Translations under genes and position numbers: made by a program
NCBI GenBank assembly: GCA_046302135.1
Contig: JBKCIQ010000047.1
Coordinates: 39,817-103,816, forward strand
Reading direction: 5' to 3'
Origin: AM-1111 sp046302135
GTDB taxonomy: Bacteria; Bacteroidota; Bacteroidia; B-17B0; Aurantibacillaceae
Length of the DNA stretch: 64,000 nt
The notes under the pieces: generated by a model
Databases searched by the model: none
Told to the model about the DNA's origin: nothing
Seen by the model: only the letters and a program-made list of their open reading frames with translations
In this document: positions 36,463 to 44,748 of the stretch, piece by piece
How positions within the stretch are numbered: the stretch's first letter is position 1
How the letters are laid out: each line of letters starts with the position of its first letter

Positions 36463-36789
36463 TTATACAGAGAAAGATTCACCGCATCCACAGGTTCTAG
36501 AGGCATTGGGATTTATAAAAACAAATCCTTTTCCGTTAAGTCCTCCAGAATAATCCAGTTCAGTACCAACCAAATAAAGAAAACTTTTTCTGTCCACTAC
36601 TATTTTGATTCCTTTGTCTTCAAAACACTGGTCTCCTTCTTTCATTTCAGAATCGAAAATAAGGTTGTACATCAATCCCGAGCATCCTCCTCCATCTACT
36701 CCAACGCGGATAAACGTTCCTTCAGGTTTATTTTCTGCTTGCATCAATTGAAGCGCGTGCTCTTTTGCTGAATCTGTTACCGTTATCAT
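36463..36789 (-). CDS. HesB/IscA-family Fe-S carrier (SufA-like)
   Basis: 108 aa A-type carrier. The three cluster-binding cysteines are Cys36 (DGGGCSGLMY), Cys100 and Cys102 (TCGCGESF). It probably transfers assembled clusters to target enzymes. It is the first gene of the suf operon, 67 bases downstream of the -7 promoter box. SufA, IscA and ErpA cannot be separated by sequence alone; position favours SufA. Confidence 0.92.
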   Translation of the reverse strand: MITVTDSAKEHALQLMQAENKPEGTFIRVGVDGGGCSGLMYNLIFDSEMKEGDQCFEDKGIKIVVDRKSFLYLVGTELDYSGGLNGKGFVFINPNASRTCGCGESFSV

Positions 36790-36855
36790 ATTTAAAAATT
36801 TGTCTTTCAGTTATTTGTGCTCTTTTATTTATTTAGATTAATTCTAAATTGAATA

Positions 36856-36886
36856 CAAATATACCTGATTTAAGGTATTCCTGCAA
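36856..36886 (-). promoter_or_regulatory. Promoter of the suf operon with overlapping dyad
   Basis: On the minus strand, TTG (36884-36886) and TATATTTG (36856-36863) are separated by 20 bases, an excellent Bacteroidota promoter. An inverted repeat ATACCT (36861-36866), six bases, AGGTAT (36873-36878) occupies the spacer and the first bases of the -7 box. A protein bound there would block polymerase, so this is a candidate operator for an iron or oxidative-stress regulator. Confidence 0.65.
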
Positions 36887-37029
36887 GTGAAAAGTGGTTA
36901 AAAATTAATGCGATGTTACAGGTTATTTTTCCGATGAAGTGATTTATTTTTCTGATAAAAAGTTGGCAGAATTGTTTTCTGATTAACAATTTTGTGACGA
37001 GTGGGATCTAACAAAGTAATTTTTACCTG

Positions 37030-37698
37030 ATGAAAAAAGTTTTCTTAGAGATTGCATGTTTTAATGAAGAGTCGGCCATAAAGGCCTTTTTATGTGGGGC
37101 TCACAGAATAGAGATTTGTGAAGATATGTTTGTAGGAGGAAAAACGCCTTCAAACGCCACCATAGAAAGTATCATTGAGCATACGGGTGACGTTAACAGA
37201 ATGGTGATGATTCACAAACTAGGGACTTCCTATAATTACACCAAGCGAGATTTTCAATGGATGTTGGACAGGATAGGAGATTTAAATGAAATGGATTTGC
37301 ATGGTTACGTTTTTGGTGCCGTGAATGAAAAGAATCTTTTAGATAAAGAAAAATTGCAAGAGCTAGTAACGGCAGCCGAGGGTAGGCCTTGCACTTTTCA
37401 CAGAGCATTTGATTCCATTGAAAACAAATCGGAAGCACTTGAGGAATTAATAGAGTTAGGGTTTAAAAGAGTGTTAACTTCAGGAGGTGAGGGAAGGGCG
37501 ATTGATAACGCTCAAGTTCTTGCTGATTTAAATAAACAAGCGGCGGGCAGAATTATCATTCTTGCAGGTGGTGGCGTTCGTTCAGTGCATGCAAAAGTGC
37601 TCATTCAAAAGACAGGCGTTTTTGAAATTCATTCGAGTGCAATTTTAAAGGGTGAGCTGGTAGATGAAGAAGAAGTCAAAAGACTTTTAAAGAACTAA
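37030..37698 (+). CDS. cutC: CutC-family protein
   Basis: 222 aa TIM-barrel protein. Family motifs include LEIACFNEESAIKAFLCGAHRIEIC near the N-terminus, MVMIHKLGT, FHRAFDS and LTSGG. CutC was described as a copper homeostasis factor, but its biochemical activity is not established. The gene stands alone, with about 240 bases to the suf operon start and no neighbouring copper genes. Confidence 0.92.
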   Translation: MKKVFLEIACFNEESAIKAFLCGAHRIEICEDMFVGGKTPSNATIESIIEHTGDVNRMVMIHKLGTSYNYTKRDFQWMLDRIGDLNEMDLHGYVFGAVNEKNLLDKEKLQELVTAAEGRPCTFHRAFDSIENKSEALEELIELGFKRVLTSGGEGRAIDNAQVLADLNKQAAGRIIILAGGGVRSVHAKVLIQKTGVFEIHSSAILKGELVDEEEVKRLLKN

Positions 37699-37782
37699 AA
37701 TCCACAAATATTTTTCCTAAAAAAATTTATTTGATTTCCAAAAATAATTTTCACTATTTTTTATTTTCTAATTTTTGTGACA

Positions 37783-38032
37783 TCGTGAAACCCTTATGAA
37801 TAAAGGCTTTCACTAAATCTTCGTTGTAGAGAGTTTTTAAAAATCGCTTGTTAAAAATTAACCAAAAATGTTGATTGAAATGTTTGGAGCGGTGTGGTTT
37901 TATGGTGCATTTTTGTATCCACAAGTTCGCTGAAATTTTCTCCGTAAAGAAAACCAAAGTTAGCTAAGAGTAAAAACAAGGTTCTGACATCAATTTTGAA
38001 AGACAGAAGGCAAAGTTGGCCTTCTTTTTTTT
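37783..38032 (+). ncRNA. Candidate small RNA ending in an intrinsic terminator
   Basis: About 440 bases between cutC and nrdB carry no good coding frame. TAATTTTTG at 37769-37777 resembles a -7 box with one extra T. Near the predicted start, GTGAAA (37785-37790) pairs with TTTCAC (37808-37813). Farther on, AGCG and TGTGG (37888-37897) can pair with CCACA and CGCT (37919-37931). The stretch ends in AGAAGGC-7nt-GCCTTCT (38005-38025) plus a T8 run. It may instead be the 3' tail of the cutC transcript. Confidence 0.35.
38005..38032 (+). terminator. Intrinsic terminator between cutC and nrdB
   Basis: AGAAGGC (38005-38011) and GCCTTCT (38019-38025) form a 7-bp stem around a 7-base loop, followed by eight Ts through 38032. 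It lies 307 bases after the cutC stop, far for an ordinary gene terminator. Confidence 0.75.
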
Positions 38033-38104
38033 CCTCTAAAGGAAAAGGTTTTCAGAAATAAAGTTAAAACCTGATATAGATAAAAAATTAATTGTTTAAC
38101 CCAA

Positions 38105-38127
38105 ACTCAGGATATGTTATCTTGAGT
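38105..38127 (+). promoter_or_regulatory. Near-perfect 10-bp dyad before nrdB
   Basis: ACTCAGGATA (38105-38114) and TATCTTGAGT (38118-38127) are complementary with one G-T pair and a 3-base centre. It ends 13 bases before the nrdB ATG. It could act as a DNA operator or as an mRNA hairpin near the start codon. It does not match the NrdR box that I know. Confidence 0.55.
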
Positions 38128-38140
38128 AAAGAGAAAAAAA

Positions 38141-39115
38141 ATGACGCAAGAACCATTGTTAGTTGAAAACAAAGACAGATTTGTATTGTTCCCGATAAAG
38201 CATTCGGGAATTTGGGAAATGTATAAAAAGGCAGAGGCCAGTTTTTGGACAGCCGAGGAAATTGACCTCGCTCAAGACCTGCAAGACTGGAGCTCTCGTT
38301 TGAACGATGATGAACGTCATTTTATTAAACACATTCTGGCTTTTTTCGCAGCGAGTGATGGAATTGTGAATGAAAATTTAGCAATTAATTTTCTAAATGA
38401 AGTGCAGTATCCTGAGGCCAGATGTTTTTATGGTTTTCAGGTAATGATTGAAAACATTCACAGCGAAACATATTCATTGTTGATTGACACCTACATTAAA
38501 GATTCTGCTGAAAAAGACCGATTATTTCACGCCATAGATACAGTGCCTGCCGTTAAGCAAAAAGCTGAATGGGCTTTGCGTTGGATTTCTAATGGTTCCT
38601 TTTGCGAGCGCCTAGTTGCTTTCGCTGCCGTGGAAGGAATATTTTTCAGCGGGTCTTTTTGTTCTATTTTCTGGTTGAAAAAGCGCGGGCTCATGCCGGG
38701 GCTTACTTTCAGTAATGAGCTCATTAGTCGCGATGAAGGTTTGCACTGTGACTTTGCATGTATGTTGTACACGCAGCACATTAAAAATCAGTTGCCAACC
38801 GAGCAGGTAACTAAGATCATCACGGATGCCGTGGCAATAGAGAAAATTTTTGTTTCTGATTCATTACCGGTGAAACTGATTGGTATGAACTCAGATTTGA
38901 TGTGTCAGTATATTGAATTCGTGGCTGACCGCCTATTGGTTGCGCTAGGATGTTCTAAATACTACAACGCGTCCAATCCGTTTGACTTTATGGAGCTGAT
39001 TTCACTTCAGGGTAAAACAAACTTTTTTGAGAAAAGAGTGGCAGAGTACCAGAAGTCCGGAGTCATGTCTAACAAAGAGGAAAACAATGAGTTCCGTTTA
39101 GATGCGGACTTTTAA
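38141..39115 (+). CDS. nrdB: Class I ribonucleotide reductase small subunit (R2)
   Basis: 324 aa. R2 holds the di-iron centre and tyrosyl radical used by NrdA to reduce ribonucleotides. Visible ligands include Asp73 (ASDGIVNENL), Glu104 and His107 (MIENIHSETY), a Glu in AVEGIFF, and Glu/His in SRDEGLHCDF. Tyr111 is the expected radical residue. The C-terminal tail ends in acidic and aromatic residues for docking with R1. It lies upstream of nrdA, with a 192-base gap. Confidence 0.96.
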   Translation: MTQEPLLVENKDRFVLFPIKHSGIWEMYKKAEASFWTAEEIDLAQDLQDWSSRLNDDERHFIKHILAFFAASDGIVNENLAINFLNEVQYPEARCFYGFQVMIENIHSETYSLLIDTYIKDSAEKDRLFHAIDTVPAVKQKAEWALRWISNGSFCERLVAFAAVEGIFFSGSFCSIFWLKKRGLMPGLTFSNELISRDEGLHCDFACMLYTQHIKNQLPTEQVTKIITDAVAIEKIFVSDSLPVKLIGMNSDLMCQYIEFVADRLLVALGCSKYYNASNPFDFMELISLQGKTNFFEKRVAEYQKSGVMSNKEENNEFRLDADF

Positions 39116-39307
39116 TTCCGGGTTATTAACATCCACGGGTAAATAAATGCCCAAAAATAGGGTTGAAAAAGGTAAAATGCAGGTCTAACTTGTAACTGAA
39201 ATTTTCGCCCTTGTTATAAAAGGTTTCACGGGCAGGCGTGAAAGAACGAAGAAAAAATTCAACAATTAACCCGTCTCTCCTGTCGGGAGGCAAATGAAAA
39301 AAGAAAT
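39116..39307 (+). promoter_or_regulatory. Structured 5' leader between nrdB and nrdA
   Basis: 192 bases without a long frame. Several possible stems are visible: TTTCACG (39224-39230) with CGTGAAA (39237-39243), CTCC with GGAG near 39278-39288, and a long-range ACGGGT (39135-39140) with ACCCGT (39269-39274). A seven-codon frame (39294-39317) overlaps the nrdA start out of frame. The length and folding potential suggest regulation of nrdA separate from nrdB. No known riboswitch is recognised. Confidence 0.4.
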
Positions 39308-41728
39308 ATGTTCGTAGTTAAAAGAGATGGCACCCGCGAATCAGTGAAGTTTGATAAAATCACTGCACGCATTCAAAAACTTTGTTATGGCTTGGAGCCG
39401 CATCATGTGGACCCTATAAAAGTTGCCATGAAGGTAATTGAAGGTTTGCGCGATGGGATTACTACCACAGAATTGGATAACCTAGCCGCTGAAACTGCCG
39501 CATCTTTAACTACTTCTCATCCGGATTATGCGTTACTTGCCTCTCGTATAGCTGTGTCCAATCTTCACAAAAACACTACGAAATCATTTTCAAAAACTGT
39601 ACACAGTCTTTATAACTATGTAGATCCGAAAACAGGACAAAAAGCATCATTGATAGCCGAAGATGTTTATGAAATCGTTCAGAAAAATGCACATGTATTT
39701 GATTCATCAATTATTTACGATCGTGATTTTGGATACGATTACTTCGGATTTAAAACCTTGGAGCGCTCTTATCTTCTGAAAATGCATGGATTAGTTGCAG
39801 AGCGTCCTCAGCACATGCTAATGAGGGTTTCTGTAGGAATTCATAAAGATGATATTGATGCGGCGATTCAGACATACAATTTAATGAGTGAGCGTTGGTT
39901 CACACATGCTACGCCAACTTTATTCAACTCAGGAACTCCAAAACCACAAATGAGCAGTTGCTTCTTGTTGCAGGTTAAGGAAGATAGCATCGATGGAATT
40001 TATGACACATTGAAAAACAGTGCAAAGATTTCACAGAGTGCAGGTGGAATCGGGATCAGCATTCATAACGTACGCGCAACGGGATCATACATTAAAGGTA
40101 CTAACGGAACGAGTAACGGAATTATTCCGATGCTTAAAGTTTATAATGAAACCGCGCGTTATGTAGATCAGGGTGGTGGAAAAAGAAAAGGTTCTATCGC
40201 AGTTTATCTTGAGCCTTGGCATGCTGATATTTACAGTTTCCTAGATATTCGTAAGAATCACGGTAAAGAAGAAATGCGTGCAAGAGATCTTTTCACTGCG
40301 CTTTGGATTCCGGATCTTTTTATGAAGCGCGTAGAAGCGGAAGGAGAATGGAGTTTATTCTGTCCGAACGAAGCTCCCGGGTTACACGAATGTCATGGAG
40401 AGGAGTTTGAAAAATTATATACACGTTACGAAGAAGAAGGAAGACAGCGTAAAGTAATTAAGGCACGCGAACTTTGGGCTGCAATTATTGAATCTCAGAT
40501 TGAGACCGGGAATCCGTACATGTTGTATAAAGATGCGGCAAATAGTAAGAGCAATCAGAAAAATTTGGGAACCATCAAGTCTTCTAATCTTTGTACCGAG
40601 ATCATCGAATATACTTCACCAGATGAAATTGCAGTTTGTAATCTTGCATCACTCGCTTTACCTCGTTTTGTAAATATTGAAGAAGGAACCTTCGATCATC
40701 AGAAATTGTTTGAAGTAACTTATGTTGCTACAAAAAATTTGAACAGAATCATCGATAGAAATTACTATCCTATTCCTGAGGCGCGTAAGAGCAACATGCG
40801 TCACAGACCAATTGGTCTAGGTGTTCAAGGACTTGCAGACGCTTTCATCCTGATGCGTTATCCATTCGAATCGCCTGAAGCAGCAAAACTGAACAAAGAG
40901 ATTTTCGAAACGATTTATTACGCATCGTTAACCGCAAGTAAAGATTTGGCAAAAGTTGATGGGCCTTATGAAACTTATGAAGGCTCACCGATTTCACAAG
41001 GGATTTTTCAGCAAGACATGTGGAATGTAAAACCAAGTGATCGTTGGGAATGGGATGTGCTTCGTGAGGAAATTATGAAATACGGTGTTAGAAATTCATT
41101 GTTGCTTGCTCCGATGCCTACAGCATCCACCTCTCAGATACTTGGAAACAATGAGTGCTTTGAGCCATATACAACAAACATTTATTCGCGTCGTGTATTG
41201 AGCGGAGAGTTTGTGGTGGTGAATAAACATTTACTGAAGGACTTGGTTAAGCTTGGAATCTGGAATGATACGTTGAAGCAAAAAGTAATTGCCGCTAACG
41301 GCTCGGTTCAGGATATTCCTGAAATCCCTGAAAACATCAAGGAAATTTATAAAACCGTTTGGGAAATTAAGCAACGCACATTGATTGACATGGCTGCAGA
41401 CAGAGGTGCATTCATTGATCAAAGTCAGTCATTGAATCTTTTCATACAAAGCGCAAACTTCGCAAAACTTTCTTCAGCACATTTTTACGCTTGGAAAAAA
41501 GGGTTGAAGACCGGAATGTATTATCTACGCACCAAGGCTGCTGCTGATGCAATTAAATTTACTGTAGATCAGAGCGCGTTGAAGAAAACCGGAGGTGAAA
41601 TTTTGGGTAATGAAGATCAGTTGGTGGTAGAAAGAAATAACCCTGCTCAGGTGGATGAGGCAGAAAAGATGGCTCAATTGAGTTGTTCGCTTGATAATCC
41701 TGATGCATGTGAAAGTTGTAGCGGTTAA
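39308..41728 (+). CDS. nrdA: Class I ribonucleotide reductase large subunit (R1)
   Basis: 806 aa. R1 binds substrate and reduces ribonucleoside diphosphates. An ATP-cone regulatory domain is at the N-terminus (FVVKRDGTRESVKFDKI). The active-site cysteines are visible in MSSCFLLQV, NLCTEI and AVCNLASLALP. The radical-transfer segment and LLLAPMPTASTSQI are present. The C-terminal redox cysteine pair is in CESCSG. The ATG at 39308 fits the ATP-cone start. A strong terminator follows. Confidence 0.97.
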   Translation: MFVVKRDGTRESVKFDKITARIQKLCYGLEPHHVDPIKVAMKVIEGLRDGITTTELDNLAAETAASLTTSHPDYALLASRIAVSNLHKNTTKSFSKTVHSLYNYVDPKTGQKASLIAEDVYEIVQKNAHVFDSSIIYDRDFGYDYFGFKTLERSYLLKMHGLVAERPQHMLMRVSVGIHKDDIDAAIQTYNLMSERWFTHATPTLFNSGTPKPQMSSCFLLQVKEDSIDGIYDTLKNSAKISQSAGGIGISIHNVRATGSYIKGTNGTSNGIIPMLKVYNETARYVDQGGGKRKGSIAVYLEPWHADIYSFLDIRKNHGKEEMRARDLFTALWIPDLFMKRVEAEGEWSLFCPNEAPGLHECHGEEFEKLYTRYEEEGRQRKVIKARELWAAIIESQIETGNPYMLYKDAANSKSNQKNLGTIKSSNLCTEIIEYTSPDEIAVCNLASLALPRFVNIEEGTFDHQKLFEVTYVATKNLNRIIDRNYYPIPEARKSNMRHRPIGLGVQGLADAFILMRYPFESPEAAKLNKEIFETIYYASLTASKDLAKVDGPYETYEGSPISQGIFQQDMWNVKPSDRWEWDVLREEIMKYGVRNSLLLAPMPTASTSQILGNNECFEPYTTNIYSRRVLSGEFVVVNKHLLKDLVKLGIWNDTLKQKVIAANGSVQDIPEIPENIKEIYKTVWEIKQRTLIDMAADRGAFIDQSQSLNLFIQSANFAKLSSAHFYAWKKGLKTGMYYLRTKAAADAIKFTVDQSALKKTGGEILGNEDQLVVERNNPAQVDEAEKMAQLSCSLDNPDACESCSG

Positions 41729-41750
41729 GAAAATAAAATTATGAAGTGGA

Positions 41751-41780
41751 AACCACCGAAACCATCGGTGGTTTTTTTTT
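41751..41780 (+). terminator. Terminator after nrdA
   Basis: AACCACCGA (41751-41759) pairs with TCGGTGGTT (41765-41773) around AACCA, followed by a T run to 41780. It ends the nrdA transcript. Confidence 0.88.
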
Positions 41781-41876
41781 GAATTAAAAAAATGAATTTA
41801 AAAATCCTGTTAAATTGAAAGGTATCAAATTAATGTATAATCGTTATTGTCTTAAATTTGAATTAAAATAGAAATT

Positions 41877-42179
41877 ATGTTTGGAAATATGTTGGAACAA
41901 ATTCAGATGATGAAGATGAAAATGGAAGAAGTGAAAGAAAGTCTGGAATTAAAACAAATAACCACAGAGGCTGACGGTGGAGACGTCAAGGTAGTCATAA
42001 ACGGAAATAAGAAAATAAAATCTATTAGTATTTCTCCATCGTTGCAATTTGGCGATAAAGAAGAACTAGAGGAGCAATTAACAGTTGCAATGAATCGTGC
42101 AATTGAAATGGCTGAACAACTTTACGAAAACGAAATGAAATCAGTTGCAGGTGGCATGTTACCACCGGGCATGATTTAA
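41877..42179 (+). CDS. YbaB/EbfC-family nucleoid-associated protein
   Basis: 100 aa, family length. These small dimeric proteins bind DNA. The N-terminal helix is Met/Lys/Glu-rich (QIQMMKMKMEEVKESLE), followed by the beta hairpin with VVINGNKKIKSISIS and a second long helix ending in Gly/Pro-Met (GGMLPPGMI). The usual dnaX-recR neighbours are absent. A TAAATTTG box at 41853-41860 precedes it. It is 10 bases upstream of the OmpA-like gene. Confidence 0.9.
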   Translation: MFGNMLEQIQMMKMKMEEVKESLELKQITTEADGGDVKVVINGNKKIKSISISPSLQFGDKEELEEQLTVAMNRAIEMAEQLYENEMKSVAGGMLPPGMI

Positions 42180-42189
42180 AAAATCACTT

Positions 42190-44262
42190 GTGAAAAAACA
42201 GATTTTCTTACTTTTTAATTTAACAGCTTGCATATTTTCATTTGCGCAGAACTACATCTATAAGAATGACTTTACTGATCCGCTCGTTAATGAAAAGACA
42301 TCTGTAACGGACGATAGTAGAATTGAGTTAAAAGATGGTTACTTGTTTTGTGAGCAAAAGAAATTAAGCTTTTATTGGTGTATAGCAGAGAGGGTTTTTA
42401 TAGATACGGAGAAAGATTATGAAATAGAGATGAAGGTTAAGCCATATAAAATTGATCCATATTTCTCAGAATTTGGTTTGATTTTCGGATTGAAAAATGT
42501 GAGCATGTTTAATTCATTTACTGTTTCATCTTCGGGCGACGTAAGTGTAGATTCTAAAGTATATGATACTGAGATTCCGTATTTAGGTCCGATGCCCGTT
42601 GCAGGATATAAATCCGGTGACTGGTGTTTGTTTAGATTGGCGCAAAGGCAAGGGAAAATGTATTTCTATTTTAATAACCAATTGGTATTTGAGAGAAAAA
42701 AAATTGATATGATGGGAAGATGGTTTGGCTGGTACACCAACGGACAAACCGGAATACAGATTGACCATTTTTACGTCAAACAGGACAGAGGCAGTATCAA
42801 TCTTTACCCTGAAGCCGCTGAATTTAAAAAAGAGAGGGTAAAGAAAATAAATTCTGAAAAGGACGAAGTAAACGCTCAGATCAGTAGTGACGGTAAGAAT
42901 TTTTACTTCGCGCGTTTTATAAACCCGAGTACAAGTTTTTACACCGTATGTAAAGATGGCTCGCTGGGTTTTTATTCGGCGGAGTCTGACAGTACCGGTG
43001 AAGTATTCAATCCGGACAGGATGCAGCTTCCGATAAAAAACCCATGGTACATAGCGAGCGTTCCAACTGATAGAGCTTTTCTTGCAGGAGAAAAGGACAA
43101 TCATTTTACCTCTAGTGGATATCAGCTTGCAAAATGTAATTTAAATTCAGGGACAACGGAACCGTCATCTTCAGTAAAATTTGGTGGCTCAACAAATATT
43201 TCAATAAGGCATGCAAGTGTTTCGAAAGATGGGAATGTGATGTTAATTTCAGGATATGAAAGCTATGAGCCGTATGGATTGGAGCTTTTTGTGAGCATTA
43301 AGAATGGTACTACCTGGTCAATACCCAAAAAGATTTCTTCACTTAATACAAGAGGCGATGAGGTTACACCTTTCATTTCATCAGACATGAAAAAAATTTA
43401 TTTTTCTTCAGATGGTCATCCCGGTTATGGTTTTTCGGATGTTTTTGTTGCAGAGCGGTTAGATGAAAGTTGGTTGAATTGGTCGAAACCTATGAATATG
43501 GGTAAAGGAATAAATGACGCTTCATTCAATGAGTTTTTTGTTATGCCTGATACTTCGGTTAGTCAATATGCATACCTCTCATCTTGCTATGGTAACATAA
43601 ACAATTTGGATTTATATAAAGTTCGAGTAAAAAAAACTCCACCTGTTGAGCAGCCGCTAGTACTCAAAGGAAAAATAATTTATGCTGATCAGAAGGATAA
43701 AAAATTGGATGGATTAACAATTAATCTTAATGGAAAGAAAAATTTGAACTTGGATGTTCTAAACGATGAATTTGCCTGTCAGGTAAAAAAGGGTGATATA
43801 TTTGCATTTCAGCTTTTGGATACAAGCTATGTTATTTTGGAAAAAAAAGTTCTTGATTCAAAAGGTACCCCTACTAACATTGAAGTAGTACTTAAGGTTG
43901 CAAAAATTAAAACAGGGGAATCTTTTGTTTTAGAAAATATTTATTTTACTGCGAATAAATTTGATTTACTTTCAACATCATTTCCTGCTTTGGATGCTCT
44001 TGCCCAAGCTATGTTGAATAATCCTAAATTAAAGATTGAAATACAGGGCCATACCAGTAAAACAAATGAATCCGTTCAGTTCAATCTAGAATTGAGTAGT
44101 CAACGTGCCAATGCAGTTCGTAATTATCTACTTACCAAAGGAATTTCTGAAAAGAGAATGATTGCCAAAGGTTACGGATACACACAACCCTTATACAACG
44201 GTGATGATGCAGAACGGCAGGCGGCTAACAGGCGCGTAGAGATTAAGATTCTGGAGAAATAG
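42190..44262 (+). CDS. OmpA-family protein with PD40 propeller repeats
   Basis: 690 aa from a GTG start at 42190, giving a clear signal peptide (ending FSFAQ). An N-terminal concanavalin-like region (about 20-200) is followed by WD40-like PD40 repeats (about 225-480; e.g. VNAQISSDGKNFYFARF, VTPFISSDMKKIYFSSDGH). A linker and a C-terminal OmpA domain come last, with IEIQGHTSKTNE and RANAVRNYLLTKG and the final QAANRRVEIKI. The OmpA domain should bind peptidoglycan. Proteins of this make-up are common in Bacteroidota. They are often tied to outer-membrane processes, but this one is unassigned. Confidence 0.88.
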   Translation: MKKQIFLLFNLTACIFSFAQNYIYKNDFTDPLVNEKTSVTDDSRIELKDGYLFCEQKKLSFYWCIAERVFIDTEKDYEIEMKVKPYKIDPYFSEFGLIFGLKNVSMFNSFTVSSSGDVSVDSKVYDTEIPYLGPMPVAGYKSGDWCLFRLAQRQGKMYFYFNNQLVFERKKIDMMGRWFGWYTNGQTGIQIDHFYVKQDRGSINLYPEAAEFKKERVKKINSEKDEVNAQISSDGKNFYFARFINPSTSFYTVCKDGSLGFYSAESDSTGEVFNPDRMQLPIKNPWYIASVPTDRAFLAGEKDNHFTSSGYQLAKCNLNSGTTEPSSSVKFGGSTNISIRHASVSKDGNVMLISGYESYEPYGLELFVSIKNGTTWSIPKKISSLNTRGDEVTPFISSDMKKIYFSSDGHPGYGFSDVFVAERLDESWLNWSKPMNMGKGINDASFNEFFVMPDTSVSQYAYLSSCYGNINNLDLYKVRVKKTPPVEQPLVLKGKIIYADQKDKKLDGLTINLNGKKNLNLDVLNDEFACQVKKGDIFAFQLLDTSYVILEKKVLDSKGTPTNIEVVLKVAKIKTGESFVLENIYFTANKFDLLSTSFPALDALAQAMLNNPKLKIEIQGHTSKTNESVQFNLELSSQRANAVRNYLLTKGISEKRMIAKGYGYTQPLYNGDDAERQAANRRVEIKILEK

Positions 44263-44329
44263 TCGTTAAATTTTCTTCAAACAATTTTCATAATTAATTA
44301 TTTTTATACATTTGAGAAGGTATTTTTTT

Positions 44330-44683
44330 GTGAAGAAACAGATTTTTCTCTCCATTATTCTTTCATCAATTTTTGTCTCAACTATTCTTGTTAACACTTT
44401 TCTTGCGCTCGATTTCATAAGTGTTTCGTTCCAAAAAAAATATACTGTGGATTATTCAAGTATGGATATTCCAACCATAATTGAAGAAGAGTTACAACAA
44501 GAAGATGATTCCGATCACAGTCATTTCGATGATTTCAAAAGTCTTTTTGTATTTCAGTTTTTTGAATCAAAGGATTTCAATATTCTTTCAAACCAATCTT
44601 TTTTTAATTATTTGAGTATTTACTCCTTGGCCGTTACTTTTGATTCCAACGAGTTTATAAAAAATCGCAACATAAGGATCTGA
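44330..44683 (+). CDS. Small acidic membrane protein upstream of porin-SbtA genes
   Basis: 117 aa from the GTG at 44330; a TTG six codons earlier is also possible. An N-terminal hydrophobic segment (IFLSIILSSIFVSTILVNTFLA) is followed by an acidic stretch (EEELQQEDDSDHSHFDDF). I recognise no family. It lies 67 bases after the OmpA-like gene and 65 before the porin, on the same strand. Its reality rests on its membrane segment and position. Confidence 0.5.
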   Translation: MKKQIFLSIILSSIFVSTILVNTFLALDFISVSFQKKYTVDYSSMDIPTIIEEELQQEDDSDHSHFDDFKSLFVFQFFESKDFNILSNQSFFNYLSIYSLAVTFDSNEFIKNRNIRI

Positions 44684-44748
44684 TTGTACCTGTCGGTTTC
44701 GTCCGGGTTGCTTTAGTCTTAAGCCTTACTTACAAATTAAAAATAAAA

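Noticed and set aside
37754..37957. 67-codon minus-strand frame between cutC and nrdB
   Set aside because: The sequence has no family features, no signal or membrane segment and an odd composition. The region shows RNA-like pairing on the plus strand.
38105..38127. NrdR box
   Set aside because: The dyad sequence and its spacing differ from the NrdR consensus I know.
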